Assembly: GCA_017439185.1 (NCBI GenBank)
Contig: JAFRTM010000019.1
Span: 1-64,000 of the forward strand
DNA: 64,000 nucleotides
Reading direction: 5' to 3'
Source: Bacteroidales bacterium
Lineage (GTDB): Bacteria > Bacteroidota > Bacteroidia > Bacteroidales > P3
The translations under genes were made by a program, and so were the position numbers. Positions 42,244-52,743 of this stretch are shown here, in pieces. Position 1 is the first letter of the stretch. Every line of letters begins with the position of its first letter. Below the pieces are notes generated by a model. That model saw only the letters and a program-made list of their open reading frames with translations. It did not search any database and was not told the DNA's origin.

Positions 42244-44388
42244 ATGGGAGCAATAGGAAGTATTAGAAAACATTCGTGGGTGGCTGTGCTGGTAGTTGGT
42301 ATAGCTATCGTGGCATTTATTATCGGAGACTTGACGAAGAATCAGAATTCGGGTCAGTTTGTGATAGCGAAGGTTGGTAAGGCAACATTCTTGCAGCCTA
42401 CTTTCGAGGAGATGGTAAAGGCCAGAGAGACAATGTATATGAATAACGCAGGAGTGGCAAGCATTCCGAGCGATGTTCAGACTCAGATCAGGGAGCAGGT
42501 GTGGCAGGAGCTGGTGGAGGACACTCTGCTTGGTATGGAGTATGCCAAGTTGGGAATCCGTGTCACCGAGGACGAGCAAGAGGCTATGATGTATGAGGAC
42601 GGCACGTACACTCATCCTTACATGAGGCAGTGGTTCACAGACCCGAACACGGGCGCTTATAACGCACAGATGGCCAGCCAGTATTTCAGAGACGAGACGG
42701 ATCGTCTGGACGATGCGATGAAGAGTCAGGTGGCGGAGATGAAAGAGGCTGTGATAAAGGGCAGGATGCAGGAGAAGTACAATTCGCTGATCAGTAAGGG
42801 TTTCTACATGCCGAAGGCTCTCGCAGAGAGGGAGGCTAAGCTGAACGGTGTGCAGAGCGATGTGCTGGTGGCGATGGCGTCGTACCAGAATGTGAGCGAG
42901 GAGAACAGCACTCCTACGGACGAGGACTATCAGAAATATATGAAGGAGCACAAGGCAGAGGTTGAGATGATGATGGGCCTGAAGAACTATGACGAGATAA
43001 GGAAGATCGAATATATCACTTATCCTGTGATGCCGTCGCAGGAAGACCTCAGCGAGATCGCTGCCGACGTGGAAAAGACATGGGCAGAGTTCCAGACGAA
43101 GGCAGAGGTTGCCGATGTAATAGATTTCGTAAACTCGGAGTCACGTGAGGCATACGACTCGACGTATATGAAGGCGGCACAGCTTGGTGAGCTGGATAGT
43201 CTGGTGGAGAGGACTGCAGTGGGAGGATATATCGAGCCCCGCCAGATTGGCAACGAATGGGTGATGGCGAAAGTGTTGGAGTCGGCCATGAGGCCTGACA
43301 GCGTGAAGGCTACGGTGGTATTGATACTTAATAACACCACGGGAATGCAGAATATCACTCGTACCGACGAGGAGGCTAAAGCAGTTGCCGACACGGTGGC
43401 AGCATTGATGAGGATGAAAGATGCCAACCTGGAAGAGATAGTGAACCGCTACAGCGATGACCCCCAGAAGAGCCAGAACAAAGGTGATATGGGATGGGCA
43501 TTGGATCAGACAATCTATGGATTCCTGAACGAAGATATAGTGAAAACTCCGGTTGACGGAGTGTTCAACTTCAAACGTCCCGATGATAGAGGATACGTGG
43601 TTGTGAAGGTTACGGGCAAGACCCCGCTTAACAAAAAGTACAGAGTGGCAAAGATTAGCAAGGAAATCGTGCCGAGCAACCGTACGAGCACATTGGTGTA
43701 CAACACAGCGAACCAGTTTATAGGTCAGAACCGCAGCGAAGCCGAGGTGTCGGCAGCCGCACAGGCTGGCAATCTGACTTTGAGAGAACAGCCGGTGGAT
43801 GAGATGATGAACCAGTTGCCAGGCATCGAGAACGCACGCGAGATAGTGCGTTGGGCTTTTGACAAGAAACGCAAAATCGGAGACGTAAGCGAAGAGGTGT
43901 ATGATTGCGGTGACATGTACGTGGTTGTCACACTTAAAGATATTTACAAGAGTGGAAAACTCACCGTTGACCAGGTAAAGAACGAGATAGAGCCTTACGT
44001 GAGACTGGAGAAGAAAGCCGAATACCTGATGGGTGAGGCTACCGAGGCAGTGGCATCGACCAAAGACATTAACACGTTGGCACAGAAGTTCAACACGACC
44101 GTGGACTCGGCACAGACGAAGTTGGGTGACTACTATTTCGGACGTTACGGAATGGAACCCAAAGTAATGGCTAAGATAGCTTGTGGAAAACAGGGTAGCC
44201 TTGTGGGCCCGATAAGAGGTGCTTCGGGAGTTTATTTCGTGAATATCTACAACCGTACCGAGCAGCCGGTGGATGTGGAGACGGCACGTGCAATGCTGAG
44301 CCGCTCATATATGCAGAAGGTGAATATGGCATCGCAGGTGCTGAGGAGAAACACGAAGATAGTGGACAACAGAAGCAGGTTCTTCTAA
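42244..44388 (+). CDS. PpiD/SurA-like peptidylprolyl isomerase, membrane-anchored
   Basis: The 714-aa protein has one N-terminal transmembrane helix (about 13-28), a SurA_N-like helical chaperone domain, a parvulin-type PPIase domain around 365-460 (EEIVNRYSDDPQKSQNKGDMGW) and a long C-terminal region. PpiD proteins assist folding of outer-membrane proteins at the periplasmic face of the inner membrane. It heads a run with a LytM-like protein, dxr, rseP and an LptF/G permease, all on the plus strand with short gaps. Confidence 0.9.
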   Translation: MGAIGSIRKHSWVAVLVVGIAIVAFIIGDLTKNQNSGQFVIAKVGKATFLQPTFEEMVKARETMYMNNAGVASIPSDVQTQIREQVWQELVEDTLLGMEYAKLGIRVTEDEQEAMMYEDGTYTHPYMRQWFTDPNTGAYNAQMASQYFRDETDRLDDAMKSQVAEMKEAVIKGRMQEKYNSLISKGFYMPKALAEREAKLNGVQSDVLVAMASYQNVSEENSTPTDEDYQKYMKEHKAEVEMMMGLKNYDEIRKIEYITYPVMPSQEDLSEIAADVEKTWAEFQTKAEVADVIDFVNSESREAYDSTYMKAAQLGELDSLVERTAVGGYIEPRQIGNEWVMAKVLESAMRPDSVKATVVLILNNTTGMQNITRTDEEAKAVADTVAALMRMKDANLEEIVNRYSDDPQKSQNKGDMGWALDQTIYGFLNEDIVKTPVDGVFNFKRPDDRGYVVVKVTGKTPLNKKYRVAKISKEIVPSNRTSTLVYNTANQFIGQNRSEAEVSAAAQAGNLTLREQPVDEMMNQLPGIENAREIVRWAFDKKRKIGDVSEEVYDCGDMYVVVTLKDIYKSGKLTVDQVKNEIEPYVRLEKKAEYLMGEATEAVASTKDINTLAQKFNTTVDSAQTKLGDYYFGRYGMEPKVMAKIACGKQGSLVGPIRGASGVYFVNIYNRTEQPVDVETARAMLSRSYMQKVNMASQVLRRNTKIVDNRSRFF

Positions 44389-44403
44389 TAGAAGCATAGA
44401 CAG

Positions 44404-45375
44404 ATGTCCTTAAAAAAAGGAAAGTCTATAAAAGTAACAGCACTCGTAAGAGGCGCGGCCGACCGGTTGCGCCTCTTGCGTAGTAAGTTGGTGGCGTTGT
44501 GGCACAAGGTGACGGTGCGAATGCGACCACTGGTAAAGCATGCCAACCGCAAGCAGAGACTGGTGGTTATGGACGGAGAAAGCTACAAGGAACGATTTTC
44601 TTTTCAACTGTCTGCCATCAATCTTTTCGTTGGGATAGGTGTAGGAGTTATAGTATTGATAATACTAACAGTATTGTTGTTGGCATTTACCCCATTGAAA
44701 GGCATAATACCCGGATACGCGAATAACGAGATAGTGGAGCAGACGTATAGAAATATGGCGGTGTTGGACTCTCTGGAGACTGCCATGCAGGGACAGGAGC
44801 GGTTATTGGCAGCAATGACTGCAGCAATAAAAGGGGAAGGTGTACCGGACGAGAATAGTATCGAGGCCGACACATCGCAGCAGAAGGTGCAGGGCGGTCC
44901 CGACCTGCATAATAGGGCAGACAGTATGTTGAGGCGGGAAATGGAGGAACCGAGAGTTGCGGAGACTTCAACGACAAAAGAATCAGAAGTGCAGACAAAT
45001 GCAGTTTCGCAATTGTACTTCCCTCCAATAAAAGGGAAGGTGATATCAACTTATAATGCGCGAGCCAAGCAATATGGAGTAGATATAGCTGGAGGCTACA
45101 ATGATATAGTGAAAGCCACGGGCAACGGCACGGTCTTCTTTGCAGGATTTACTGTAGAATCGGGATACGTGATGGTAATACAACATCCAGGCGATGCGGT
45201 GTCGGTGTATAAGCACAACAGCGCATTGCTCAAGAAAGAGGGTGAGATGGTAAGAACCGGAGAACCGATAGCATATTTGGGTAATACTGGAGTTCGTAAT
45301 TCGGGGCCGCATTTGTATTTTGAGTTATGGATAAACGGCAAGCCGGTAAATCCGCTGCAATACATATCGTTTTAG
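44404..45375 (+). CDS. LytM/M23-fold protein with degenerate zinc site
   Basis: The 323-aa protein has a cytosolic basic N-terminus, one transmembrane helix (about 72-95), a coiled-coil-like region, and a C-terminal M23 domain (about 210-323). Active M23 enzymes have HxxxD and HxH zinc ligands. Here the first is Q223-Y-G-V-D227 (His to Gln) and the second is H303-L-Y305 (His to Tyr), while His271 is kept. It is probably a regulatory LytM factor like EnvC rather than an active peptidase. It starts 15 nt after the PpiD-like gene. Confidence 0.88.
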   Translation: MSLKKGKSIKVTALVRGAADRLRLLRSKLVALWHKVTVRMRPLVKHANRKQRLVVMDGESYKERFSFQLSAINLFVGIGVGVIVLIILTVLLLAFTPLKGIIPGYANNEIVEQTYRNMAVLDSLETAMQGQERLLAAMTAAIKGEGVPDENSIEADTSQQKVQGGPDLHNRADSMLRREMEEPRVAETSTTKESEVQTNAVSQLYFPPIKGKVISTYNARAKQYGVDIAGGYNDIVKATGNGTVFFAGFTVESGYVMVIQHPGDAVSVYKHNSALLKKEGEMVRTGEPIAYLGNTGVRNSGPHLYFELWINGKPVNPLQYISF

Positions 45376-45378
45376 CAG

Positions 45379-46509
45379 ATGCAGAAAAATATAGCCATAT
45401 TAGGGAGTACCGGATCAATAGGATGTCAAGCCTTGAACGTGATACGACGTCACCGTGACCGCTATACGGTGGAAGTGCTGTGTGCAGGAAGCAATAGTGA
45501 CAGACTGATAGAGCAGGCATTGGAATTCGAACCTAATGCCGTGGCCATAGCAGACGAGCAATCGTATGGCAAAGTTAAGGAAGCGTTGAGGGGGAAAGGG
45601 ATAAAGGTGTTTGCCGGAGAAGAAGCCATTGCCGACTTGATGACAATGGGGACTATAGACTTGGTTTTATCGTCGATAGTCGGCTTTGCTGGGCTCAAAC
45701 CCACCATCGCCGCGATTGAGGCGGGCAAGCCTGTGGCATTGGCCAATAAGGAGACAATGGTGGTGGCAGGACAGTTGGTTACGGCATTGGCTGCTAAGAA
45801 TAAAGTGCCAATACTCCCGGTGGATTCGGAACATTCAGCGATATTCCAATGTCTGGTGGGGGAAATGTCAGCCATAGATAAGATATTGCTGACGGCTTCA
45901 GGGGGACCTTTCTACGGAAAGACGATAGGGGAGTTGGTCAAGGTGAGCCCGGCAGATGCGCTGAAGCACCCCAATTGGAACATGGGACCGAAGGTTACAG
46001 TAGATTCGGCAACCCTTATGAATAAGGGGTTGGAGGTGATAGAGGCCAGATGGCTGTTTAACGTGCCCGCCGAGAGGATAGAGGTCATAGTACACCCCCA
46101 GTCGGTAGTCCATTCAATGGTACAATTCAAGGACGGGAGCATAAAGGCTCAGCTAGGAGTGCCCACAATGGAGACTCCGATACAATATGCGCTATCGTTC
46201 CCGGAGAGGATAGAGAGCCATCTGCCGAGGATGGATTTTGCAAAATATGCACAGCTGACATTTGGAAAACCCGATACGGCGACATTCAGATGTCTGTCCT
46301 TAGCGTACGAAGCCCTGCGAAGAGGCGGTAATATTCCGTGTGCCATGAATGCCGCCAACGAGGTTGCTGTGGCAAGGTTTCTTAATGGGGACTTGTCATT
46401 CTTGGGAATAGCCGAATATATAGAAAAACAGATGGCAAAGGTTTGTTATATAGCCAATCCGTCGCTCGAAGATTTGATAGAAACAGATAAACAAACAAGA
46501 AAAATATGA
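45379..46509 (+). CDS. dxr: 1-deoxy-D-xylulose 5-phosphate reductoisomerase
   Basis: Dxr makes 2-C-methyl-D-erythritol 4-phosphate in the non-mevalonate isoprenoid pathway. The 376-aa protein starts with the NADPH loop AILGSTGSIG, has ALANKETMV and PVDSEHSAIFQ (metal-binding Asp and catalytic residues), and ends with the conserved helical domain (GNIPCAMNAANEVAV). It is coupled to rseP by a 4-nt overlap (ATGA). Confidence 0.95.
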   Translation: MQKNIAILGSTGSIGCQALNVIRRHRDRYTVEVLCAGSNSDRLIEQALEFEPNAVAIADEQSYGKVKEALRGKGIKVFAGEEAIADLMTMGTIDLVLSSIVGFAGLKPTIAAIEAGKPVALANKETMVVAGQLVTALAAKNKVPILPVDSEHSAIFQCLVGEMSAIDKILLTASGGPFYGKTIGELVKVSPADALKHPNWNMGPKVTVDSATLMNKGLEVIEARWLFNVPAERIEVIVHPQSVVHSMVQFKDGSIKAQLGVPTMETPIQYALSFPERIESHLPRMDFAKYAQLTFGKPDTATFRCLSLAYEALRRGGNIPCAMNAANEVAVARFLNGDLSFLGIAEYIEKQMAKVCYIANPSLEDLIETDKQTRKI

Positions 46510-47888
46510 AAGTATTAGCACTGATACTCAGTCTCTCGCTACTAATTATAACACACGAATTTGGACATTTAGGATTTGCAAAACTGTTCCATACCCGGGT
46601 ACGCAGGTTCTATCTGTTCTTTAACTGGAAATTCTCGATAATAAAAGCCAAACGTTTTGATGGCAAGTGGCATTTCTTGTTTTTCAATGCGACAACGCCT
46701 AAAGAATGGGAAGAAAAAGAGCCGGACAATACCATATGGGGTCTTGGATGGATACCGCTTGGAGGATATTGCGACATAGCGGGTATGATAGATGAGACCA
46801 AGAGTAAGGACGACTTGGCAAGCGAACCGCAACCTTGGGAATATCGGTGCAAGCCGGCATGGCAGAGATTGCTGATAATTAGTGGAGGTGTATTGGTGAA
46901 TTTCATATCGGCATTGCTCATATATACAGCAGTCTTTGCCCATTGGGGCGAGGACAAACTGCCGGTTCGCAATGCCCAGTTAGGATATGATTACAGTGAG
47001 ATATTGGTCGATGAAGGATTGCAGGCGGGTGATATAATATATGCTGTAAACGGAGAAGAGATAATGGATTTCGACCAGTTGCAGGCTAAGCTCGTATTGG
47101 CCACAGAGCCAGTGCTGACCGTGAAACGGGACGATAGCCTTGTAACGGTATCTTTGTCGAAAGATTTCATGGGAAGGGTCAACTCTGAGAGGCCAAAGAC
47201 GCTCATGACACCGAGGAGTCCGTTTGTGATAAAGGATTTTGCGCCGGGGTCAGCAGCCGCCAAGGCAGGTTTTGCAGTGGGAGACAGTGTAGTTTCGATA
47301 AATGGTGAAGCGATGGCTTCGTATACGGAAATCTCGGCGGCATTAGCGGCCAATGCTGGAGAGAAAATCGAGGTCGGCATATATCGTGAAGGGGTTTTGA
47401 AAGAGTTGCCGCTGGCATTACCGTCGGACGGAAAAATGGGGGTGATGCTGAAGTCGCCGCTGGAGGTATTTGATGTAGAACATATTTCATACAATATATT
47501 TCAAGCAATTCCACGAGGGATAAGTTACGGTTTTGAGACACTTGTGTCGTATGTCACAAGTCTTAAGGTATTGTTTACCAAGAACGGAGCTCAAAATCTT
47601 GGCGGCTTTATCTCTATCGGAAGCATCTTCCCCGAGACATGGAACTGGTACTCCTTCTGGAACATCACGGCGCTTCTGGCAGTCATTCTTGCGTTCATGA
47701 ACATAATACCGATCCCGGGACTTGACGGAGGTCATATACTCTTTACCCTCTGGGAGATGGTTACACGAAGAAAACCGAGCGAAAAGTTTCTCAATGTGGC
47801 GCAGAACATAGGGATGATATTGCTATTGCTGCTGTTGGTGTTTGCCAACGGCAACGACATCTGGCGTCTGATAAAAGGGATGTTCTAA
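46506..47888 (+). CDS. rseP: RseP-type site-2 metalloprotease
   Basis: The 460-aa membrane protease has HEFGH (17-21) in its first helix and GLDGGHILF in the last, giving the zinc site, and two PDZ-like domains in the periplasmic part (LVDEGLQAGDIIYAVNGEE and GFAVGDSVVSINGEA). RseP cleaves anti-sigma factors and remnant signal peptides. Its place next to dxr follows the common gene order in Bacteroidota. Confidence 0.94.
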   Translation: MKVLALILSLSLLIITHEFGHLGFAKLFHTRVRRFYLFFNWKFSIIKAKRFDGKWHFLFFNATTPKEWEEKEPDNTIWGLGWIPLGGYCDIAGMIDETKSKDDLASEPQPWEYRCKPAWQRLLIISGGVLVNFISALLIYTAVFAHWGEDKLPVRNAQLGYDYSEILVDEGLQAGDIIYAVNGEEIMDFDQLQAKLVLATEPVLTVKRDDSLVTVSLSKDFMGRVNSERPKTLMTPRSPFVIKDFAPGSAAAKAGFAVGDSVVSINGEAMASYTEISAALAANAGEKIEVGIYREGVLKELPLALPSDGKMGVMLKSPLEVFDVEHISYNIFQAIPRGISYGFETLVSYVTSLKVLFTKNGAQNLGGFISIGSIFPETWNWYSFWNITALLAVILAFMNIIPIPGLDGGHILFTLWEMVTRRKPSEKFLNVAQNIGMILLLLLLVFANGNDIWRLIKGMF

Positions 47889-47903
47889 TAAAGAATAGGC
47901 AAG

Positions 47904-49349
47904 TTGAAGAAAATAGATCGTCTCATATTAAAGTCGTTCATCGGACCTCTGCTGCTCACGTTCAGCATAGCGGTGTTCGTGCTTCTCATGCAGTTTGTGT
48001 GGAAGTATATAGACGATATGGTAGGGAAGGGTTTGAGTGTAGGGACTATAGCGGAGTTGCTTTTCTATGCATCTGCGACATTTGTGCCGATGGCGCTACC
48101 AATAGCTGTACTCTTCGCCTCGATAATGACGATGGGAAACTTCGGCGAAAAATATGAGTTGATAGCGATGAAAGCGGGTGGAATATCGTTGTGGAGAGCG
48201 ATGCTCCCGATGGTTATGGTTACGCTGATACTGACCGCTATAGCATTCTATTTTTCAAACAATGTGCTGCCTGCTGCAACTTTGCGCTACCGTATTACCC
48301 TTTACGATGTAACGCGCAAGAAGCCTGCCCTTAACATACGGCCGAGTGAGTACTACAGCGATATAGAAGGGTATGTGATCCGAATCAATGAGAAAGATCC
48401 GGAGACTGGCTTGCTGAGCGACATTATTATATATGACCACACGAAACATCCGGCACAGACCAACTTGATAGTGGCCGATAGCGGAATGATGCAAACGAGT
48501 CCAGACGGCCAGTACCTTATCTTCACGCTATATAGTGGGCATACATATACTGAAGAATGCTCGGGTGAAGAAAGGTACACGAGACCATTCACCGCAATGG
48601 ACTTTAGGGAACAGATTATGACCTTTGACCTTTCTTCGTTTGCTTTCGATAAATCGAGCGAGGACAGTTTCAAGGCGAACTGTCAGATGATGAATGTGGC
48701 ACAACTGGACTCGACCACACGGTTTCTGAGAGAATCCATGAACGAGCGGTATGCCGATTTTATGGTCTCGACGATATCTAAATTAACGTTGTATAATCGG
48801 TACAAGCAACTTGAGCCGATGCGCGACAAGTTGACGGAGTTCAGTAGCTATAAACCGGTACAGATGGGTGATACTATATCCAGTGAGACCCGCCGCCAGA
48901 TATTGATGCGCGCAAAGTCTATCGCCAGTCAGATAAATGGCGATTTCCGCGTCTATACCCAAGTGGTGAAGTCTGATAAAGAATTTCTCAACCGTCACTA
49001 TGTCGTTTGGAACCGCAAATATACGTTTGCCGTGGCCTGCCTGGTGCTTTTCTTTATCGGGGCGCCGTTTGGTTCGATTGTGAGGAAAGGCGGTCTGGGA
49101 ATGCCGCTTGTCGCCTCGGTGGTGTTTTTCGTGTTATATTATGTTATAGACATGATTGACGAGAAAGCGGTGCGTGGAAGCGTGATGTCGCCGACGGGAA
49201 TGTGGGTCGCCACGTTTGTCTTTATACCGATTGGGGTGTTGCTTACCATCCACGCCACCAGCGATGCTTCAATATTCGACAGCACTACGTGGAACAAGTT
49301 TGCCGATAGGATGCGGTCAAGATTCAAACTTGTCAAGCGCAAGAAGTAG
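47904..49349 (+). CDS. LptF/LptG-family LPS export permease
   Basis: This 481-aa protein has the YjgP/YjgQ arrangement: two or three N-terminal helices (LLLTFSIAVFVLLMQFVWKY and on), a periplasmic beta-rich domain (about 145-300), and three C-terminal helices. It uses a TTG start 15 nt after rseP. It works with LptB (38508-39272) to extract lipopolysaccharide. LptF and LptG cannot be distinguished here, and the other subunit is not in the window. A bidirectional terminator follows. Confidence 0.88.
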   Translation: MKKIDRLILKSFIGPLLLTFSIAVFVLLMQFVWKYIDDMVGKGLSVGTIAELLFYASATFVPMALPIAVLFASIMTMGNFGEKYELIAMKAGGISLWRAMLPMVMVTLILTAIAFYFSNNVLPAATLRYRITLYDVTRKKPALNIRPSEYYSDIEGYVIRINEKDPETGLLSDIIIYDHTKHPAQTNLIVADSGMMQTSPDGQYLIFTLYSGHTYTEECSGEERYTRPFTAMDFREQIMTFDLSSFAFDKSSEDSFKANCQMMNVAQLDSTTRFLRESMNERYADFMVSTISKLTLYNRYKQLEPMRDKLTEFSSYKPVQMGDTISSETRRQILMRAKSIASQINGDFRVYTQVVKSDKEFLNRHYVVWNRKYTFAVACLVLFFIGAPFGSIVRKGGLGMPLVASVVFFVLYYVIDMIDEKAVRGSVMSPTGMWVATFVFIPIGVLLTIHATSDASIFDSTTWNKFADRMRSRFKLVKRKK

Positions 49350-49375
49350 AAGAACAGCAAAGTACAATAAGAGAA

Positions 49376-49407
49376 AGAGGACTGTCCACCGGGCAGTCCT
49401 CTCTTTT
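49376..49407. terminator. bidirectional terminator between converging genes
   Basis: AGAGGACTG pairs with CAGTCCTCT over a 9-nt loop and continues into CTTTT on the plus strand; the minus-strand side has a purine-flanked CTTTCTCTT tract. It ends the LptF/G gene and the T9SS-protein gene. Confidence 0.8.
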
Positions 49408-49425
49408 ATGATTGATATTGACGGG

Positions 49426-52400
49426 CTATTGGACTATCAGCTTGCGTATGCAGTTCACAGTAGCACCAGTCACTTTCACGAAGTAGGCACCTTTTGCCAA
49501 CCCGTTGACGTCGATTTGTTCCACACAGCTGTCGTGGCATTCCACCTGTTCGCTTCTGAGCGTACGGCCGTTAATGTCTATTACAGCCACGTTAAGGTTA
49601 CCGTTGACTCCTTCTATAGATATAGTGGTGTTGCCATTGGTTGGGTTGGGGTATATTGACAGGTTGAGGTTGCTGGATACGTCGTCGATGCCGTCGTCAC
49701 TGCTGTTGATAGGTCTGAACACTTTTAGGTTGTCCAGGGCTACGCCATTGCCGCCGTTGAAAGTTGCAACAATAGAGAACTGGTAGGTAGCCGTGGTGTT
49801 AGGCAGGGCCACTGAGTCAACCATCCAGCCCACGGTAGCGTTGTTGTATTCCTTCAATAGTTGCCACTGGGCTGTGGGGGCAGTACGGTAATAGATCTTC
49901 ATGTTGTCGTAAGACCCTTCCAGCACACGTTGTTGGGGACCGGCGTAGTCGTATGCTGTTGTGGCGTAGGCATATCTCAGGTATGGGTTCCTCAAATCTG
50001 ACAAGTCAAACACGGGGCTGACCAGTCTGGCGCTGTTGCCGATAACATAGGTAGGAGAATAGAACAACGCGTTTTTCTTTCCTACATAGGCATTGCTCAG
50101 AGCGTGGGAGGTGGGCTCGCCGTCGCCACGTTGTGTAAGCCATTCGTAGTCACCGTTCAGCACTTCTTGAGACCAGCATATCAGTCCGCTTTCGAAACCT
50201 TCTGTCCAAGGATATGAAGTTATCGCGTTGTCATAGCAGGTGGTCCAGAAAGTATAGGCGTGGCGGGTATAAGGGCTCTCGTCGGTCTCTGAGCAGGCAA
50301 CCTTTACATAGATATCGTAGGAAGTCTTGGGAGTAAGGTCGGTCAGTGTAACGCTGTTGGCACTGTTACTCTGAACTTCAATCCACGGGTCGTCTTCCTC
50401 GGCATCCGAGCGACGGTATTTCACCGTGGCATTGCCGGTGGCGGTGGTGGTCCAAGAAACTATAGCGGTAGTGGCGTCAGCATAATCCAGCGTCACATCG
50501 GTGGGACGTGGGCAGGAGAACTGTGACTCCACAACGATTTCGTCAATATAAGCATTGGTGGATGCATCGTCGTTGGCAGCAGTGGCGAGAAATGCGAGCT
50601 GGTAGGTAGAGGCATTTGCCGAGTTGGGCAATAGAATTTCTATGTCTGCCCAGTTTTCGGTTGTTTGTGTCATTGCTGTTGCAGGTATCTGCGTCCATTG
50701 TGCGCTTGATGATGTGCGATAGTATAATTTGAGGTTTGCGTTGAGAAGGTCGCCGTAGTCATCTGTCTGCGGGATGTTGTACCACAGATACATTTGAGCG
50801 CCACGGTCAAGTGCCGAGAAGTCAAATATGGGACTTATCAGGCGGGAGGTATAGCCATTGTAGCCGTGGAAGTACATTCCTTTGCCACTGTAACCTCCTT
50901 CGGATACATTCCATATATAGGAAGTGGATTGTGATTCCTGCACCCAGCAGACGGGCAGTCCTGTATTGGACATGCTCTCCTCGCAGTCTTCGAGATGGCT
51001 GATTTGGTCGGTTACGATGACTTCTGAGCAGGCGGTTACCTCAAACGCTGAAGTGCTCCACGTGCTATAGTCGCCATCACAGATGGCGCGTACCTGAAAC
51101 TCATAATTGGTTGCTGGATTGAGGCCGGTAACGGTTGCCGGATTACTGTTTACAACCGTTGACTCCCAAGTCGTGGTTCCAGATGGCCTGTATTGTATTT
51201 CGAATTGGCTGCCGGAATGGTTCCATGAAAGTGTGGCGGTTGTTGATCCTACACCGGTTACAGTCAATCCTGTAGCTTTATGACAAGGAGGCGCTATGGT
51301 TATGTTTATATCGTCAAGCCAAAACCAATAGCTGCTTGAGCCAGTTTGTTTGAAAGCCACGTATGCTGTCGTTGCATTGTTGGGTATTGTAAGATATTGG
51401 AGAAATTCATAGTGAGTTCCGTCCGTGGGGAATGTAAGGCGAGTCCATTGTACGTTAGCTACGCTTGTGGGATCGGTGGTTATGCCGATATCCATTGTGC
51501 CAGACGAAGATCCCTCACGTTGCATATAGAAATACACCTCCAATTCGTTCGCTCCACTGACATCAAAACCTGGCGTGACAACCGTTCCTCCTGCAAATCG
51601 CAGTGATTTACTGCTATTATGGGCACGGTAGGCATAATTTTCCACATAGTTGTTACCAGTTATCGATGTCCAGCAATCTGGAAAGGCGTTGGCTGTGATA
51701 CTTTCAAAATTCTCGAAATACGGAGTATTAAATACACCGCAGGGTGTCGTAAATGACCGTGATGAGGCAAAGCTTGTGTCTCCGACACTGCATATCGCAC
51801 GTACGGCAGCCGTATAAGATGTAATCGTGTTTAAGTTGTCAAAAGTATAAGTTGTGGTGTTGTTTACAATCTGTTGATTTGCACCATCGAGAGTCACAGC
51901 ATAAGAAGAAGCGTCCCCATTCTCGCGCCATGTGATTGTTGCAGAAGTTCCGTCAACAACCACATTTGTAATCGTCGGAGGCAGACACACCCCCTCGGCT
52001 GGATATATGGTAAAAGTGGTTTTCGGTATGAAGTCGCGCTTCGTCGCCGACACAGCCGCGACGCTTGTGCTACTGTAGCCGGATGCCGAACCTCCTGTCG
52101 AAGAGATGCCGTACCAGCTGCAACTCGAATAAGAATCATCGTCAATGCAATCAACCTCTATTAACAAGTTGCCGCCAAGATACATAAAAGGTTCAGAAAA
52201 TTCTATCTCCACAGGACTGTTGGTAAGATTCAAGTTCCCAGTAAAGACAGACGTGAGTGATGCCGAATTGTCAAACGTGGCAGTACTGAATGCACTCATA
52301 GAACTGGTGCCAATCTTTACTTCGAATGTGGCCCCCGTCTGACTTGAAGCAGGAGAACTCAAATAATAGACTATCTTCGTGATGAAATTCCCAATCACTC

Positions 52401-52584
52401 CATTCATGATATTCTCAGGATAAATAGTCTGACACCTCAAGTAATCGTCAGTGTATAAACCATATATAGGCACATAGCTATTGGTTACAGTGCCATTAGC
52501 CACGGTTACGGTGGTCTGTCCCTGTATCATTTGCGGCAAAATCAGCGCAAAAGTGACCAAAATACCTGATAACAGCTTTTTCAT
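49426..52584 (-). CDS. multidomain T9SS cargo protein, fibronectin III and MAM/cleaved-adhesin-like domains
   Basis: The 1052-aa protein has a signal peptide (MKKLLSGILVTFALILPQ), a family N-terminal region (NSYVPIYGLYTDDYLRCQTIY), then three alternating pairs of fibronectin type III domain and choice-of-anchor/cleaved-adhesin-like domain (YFENFES...CW, CEES...CW, TEGFES...CW). It ends with a type IX sorting domain (SIYPNPTNGN, and RSEQVE...GAYFVKV). T9SS attaches such proteins to the outer surface. It is a paralogue of the larger protein next door. Confidence 0.88.
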   Translation of the reverse strand: MKKLLSGILVTFALILPQMIQGQTTVTVANGTVTNSYVPIYGLYTDDYLRCQTIYPENIMNGVIGNFITKIVYYLSSPASSQTGATFEVKIGTSSMSAFSTATFDNSASLTSVFTGNLNLTNSPVEIEFSEPFMYLGGNLLIEVDCIDDDSYSSCSWYGISSTGGSASGYSSTSVAAVSATKRDFIPKTTFTIYPAEGVCLPPTITNVVVDGTSATITWRENGDASSYAVTLDGANQQIVNNTTTYTFDNLNTITSYTAAVRAICSVGDTSFASSRSFTTPCGVFNTPYFENFESITANAFPDCWTSITGNNYVENYAYRAHNSSKSLRFAGGTVVTPGFDVSGANELEVYFYMQREGSSSGTMDIGITTDPTSVANVQWTRLTFPTDGTHYEFLQYLTIPNNATTAYVAFKQTGSSSYWFWLDDINITIAPPCHKATGLTVTGVGSTTATLSWNHSGSQFEIQYRPSGTTTWESTVVNSNPATVTGLNPATNYEFQVRAICDGDYSTWSTSAFEVTACSEVIVTDQISHLEDCEESMSNTGLPVCWVQESQSTSYIWNVSEGGYSGKGMYFHGYNGYTSRLISPIFDFSALDRGAQMYLWYNIPQTDDYGDLLNANLKLYYRTSSSAQWTQIPATAMTQTTENWADIEILLPNSANASTYQLAFLATAANDDASTNAYIDEIVVESQFSCPRPTDVTLDYADATTAIVSWTTTATGNATVKYRRSDAEEDDPWIEVQSNSANSVTLTDLTPKTSYDIYVKVACSETDESPYTRHAYTFWTTCYDNAITSYPWTEGFESGLICWSQEVLNGDYEWLTQRGDGEPTSHALSNAYVGKKNALFYSPTYVIGNSARLVSPVFDLSDLRNPYLRYAYATTAYDYAGPQQRVLEGSYDNMKIYYRTAPTAQWQLLKEYNNATVGWMVDSVALPNTTATYQFSIVATFNGGNGVALDNLKVFRPINSSDDGIDDVSSNLNLSIYPNPTNGNTTISIEGVNGNLNVAVIDINGRTLRSEQVECHDSCVEQIDVNGLAKGAYFVKVTGATVNCIRKLIVQ

Positions 52585-52655
52585 ATTATTTCCTTTCCTG
52601 TTAATTCATTATATTATAATAGGTTAGAGCGATATGCACACTCCACACCAATATG

Positions 52656-52687
52656 CAAATATACAATGAATAATTTATATAAACAAA
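52656..52687 (-). promoter_or_regulatory. promoter of 1052-aa T9SS protein gene
   Basis: On the minus strand -33 TTTG (52684-52687) and -7 TATATTTG (52656-52663) are 20 nt apart, about 70 nt upstream of the start codon. Confidence 0.75.
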
Positions 52688-52743
52688 TTTTTCTCGAGAT
52701 TTAACAAAATTTAATTAGAACAGCACTAATACAAAACACGAAT

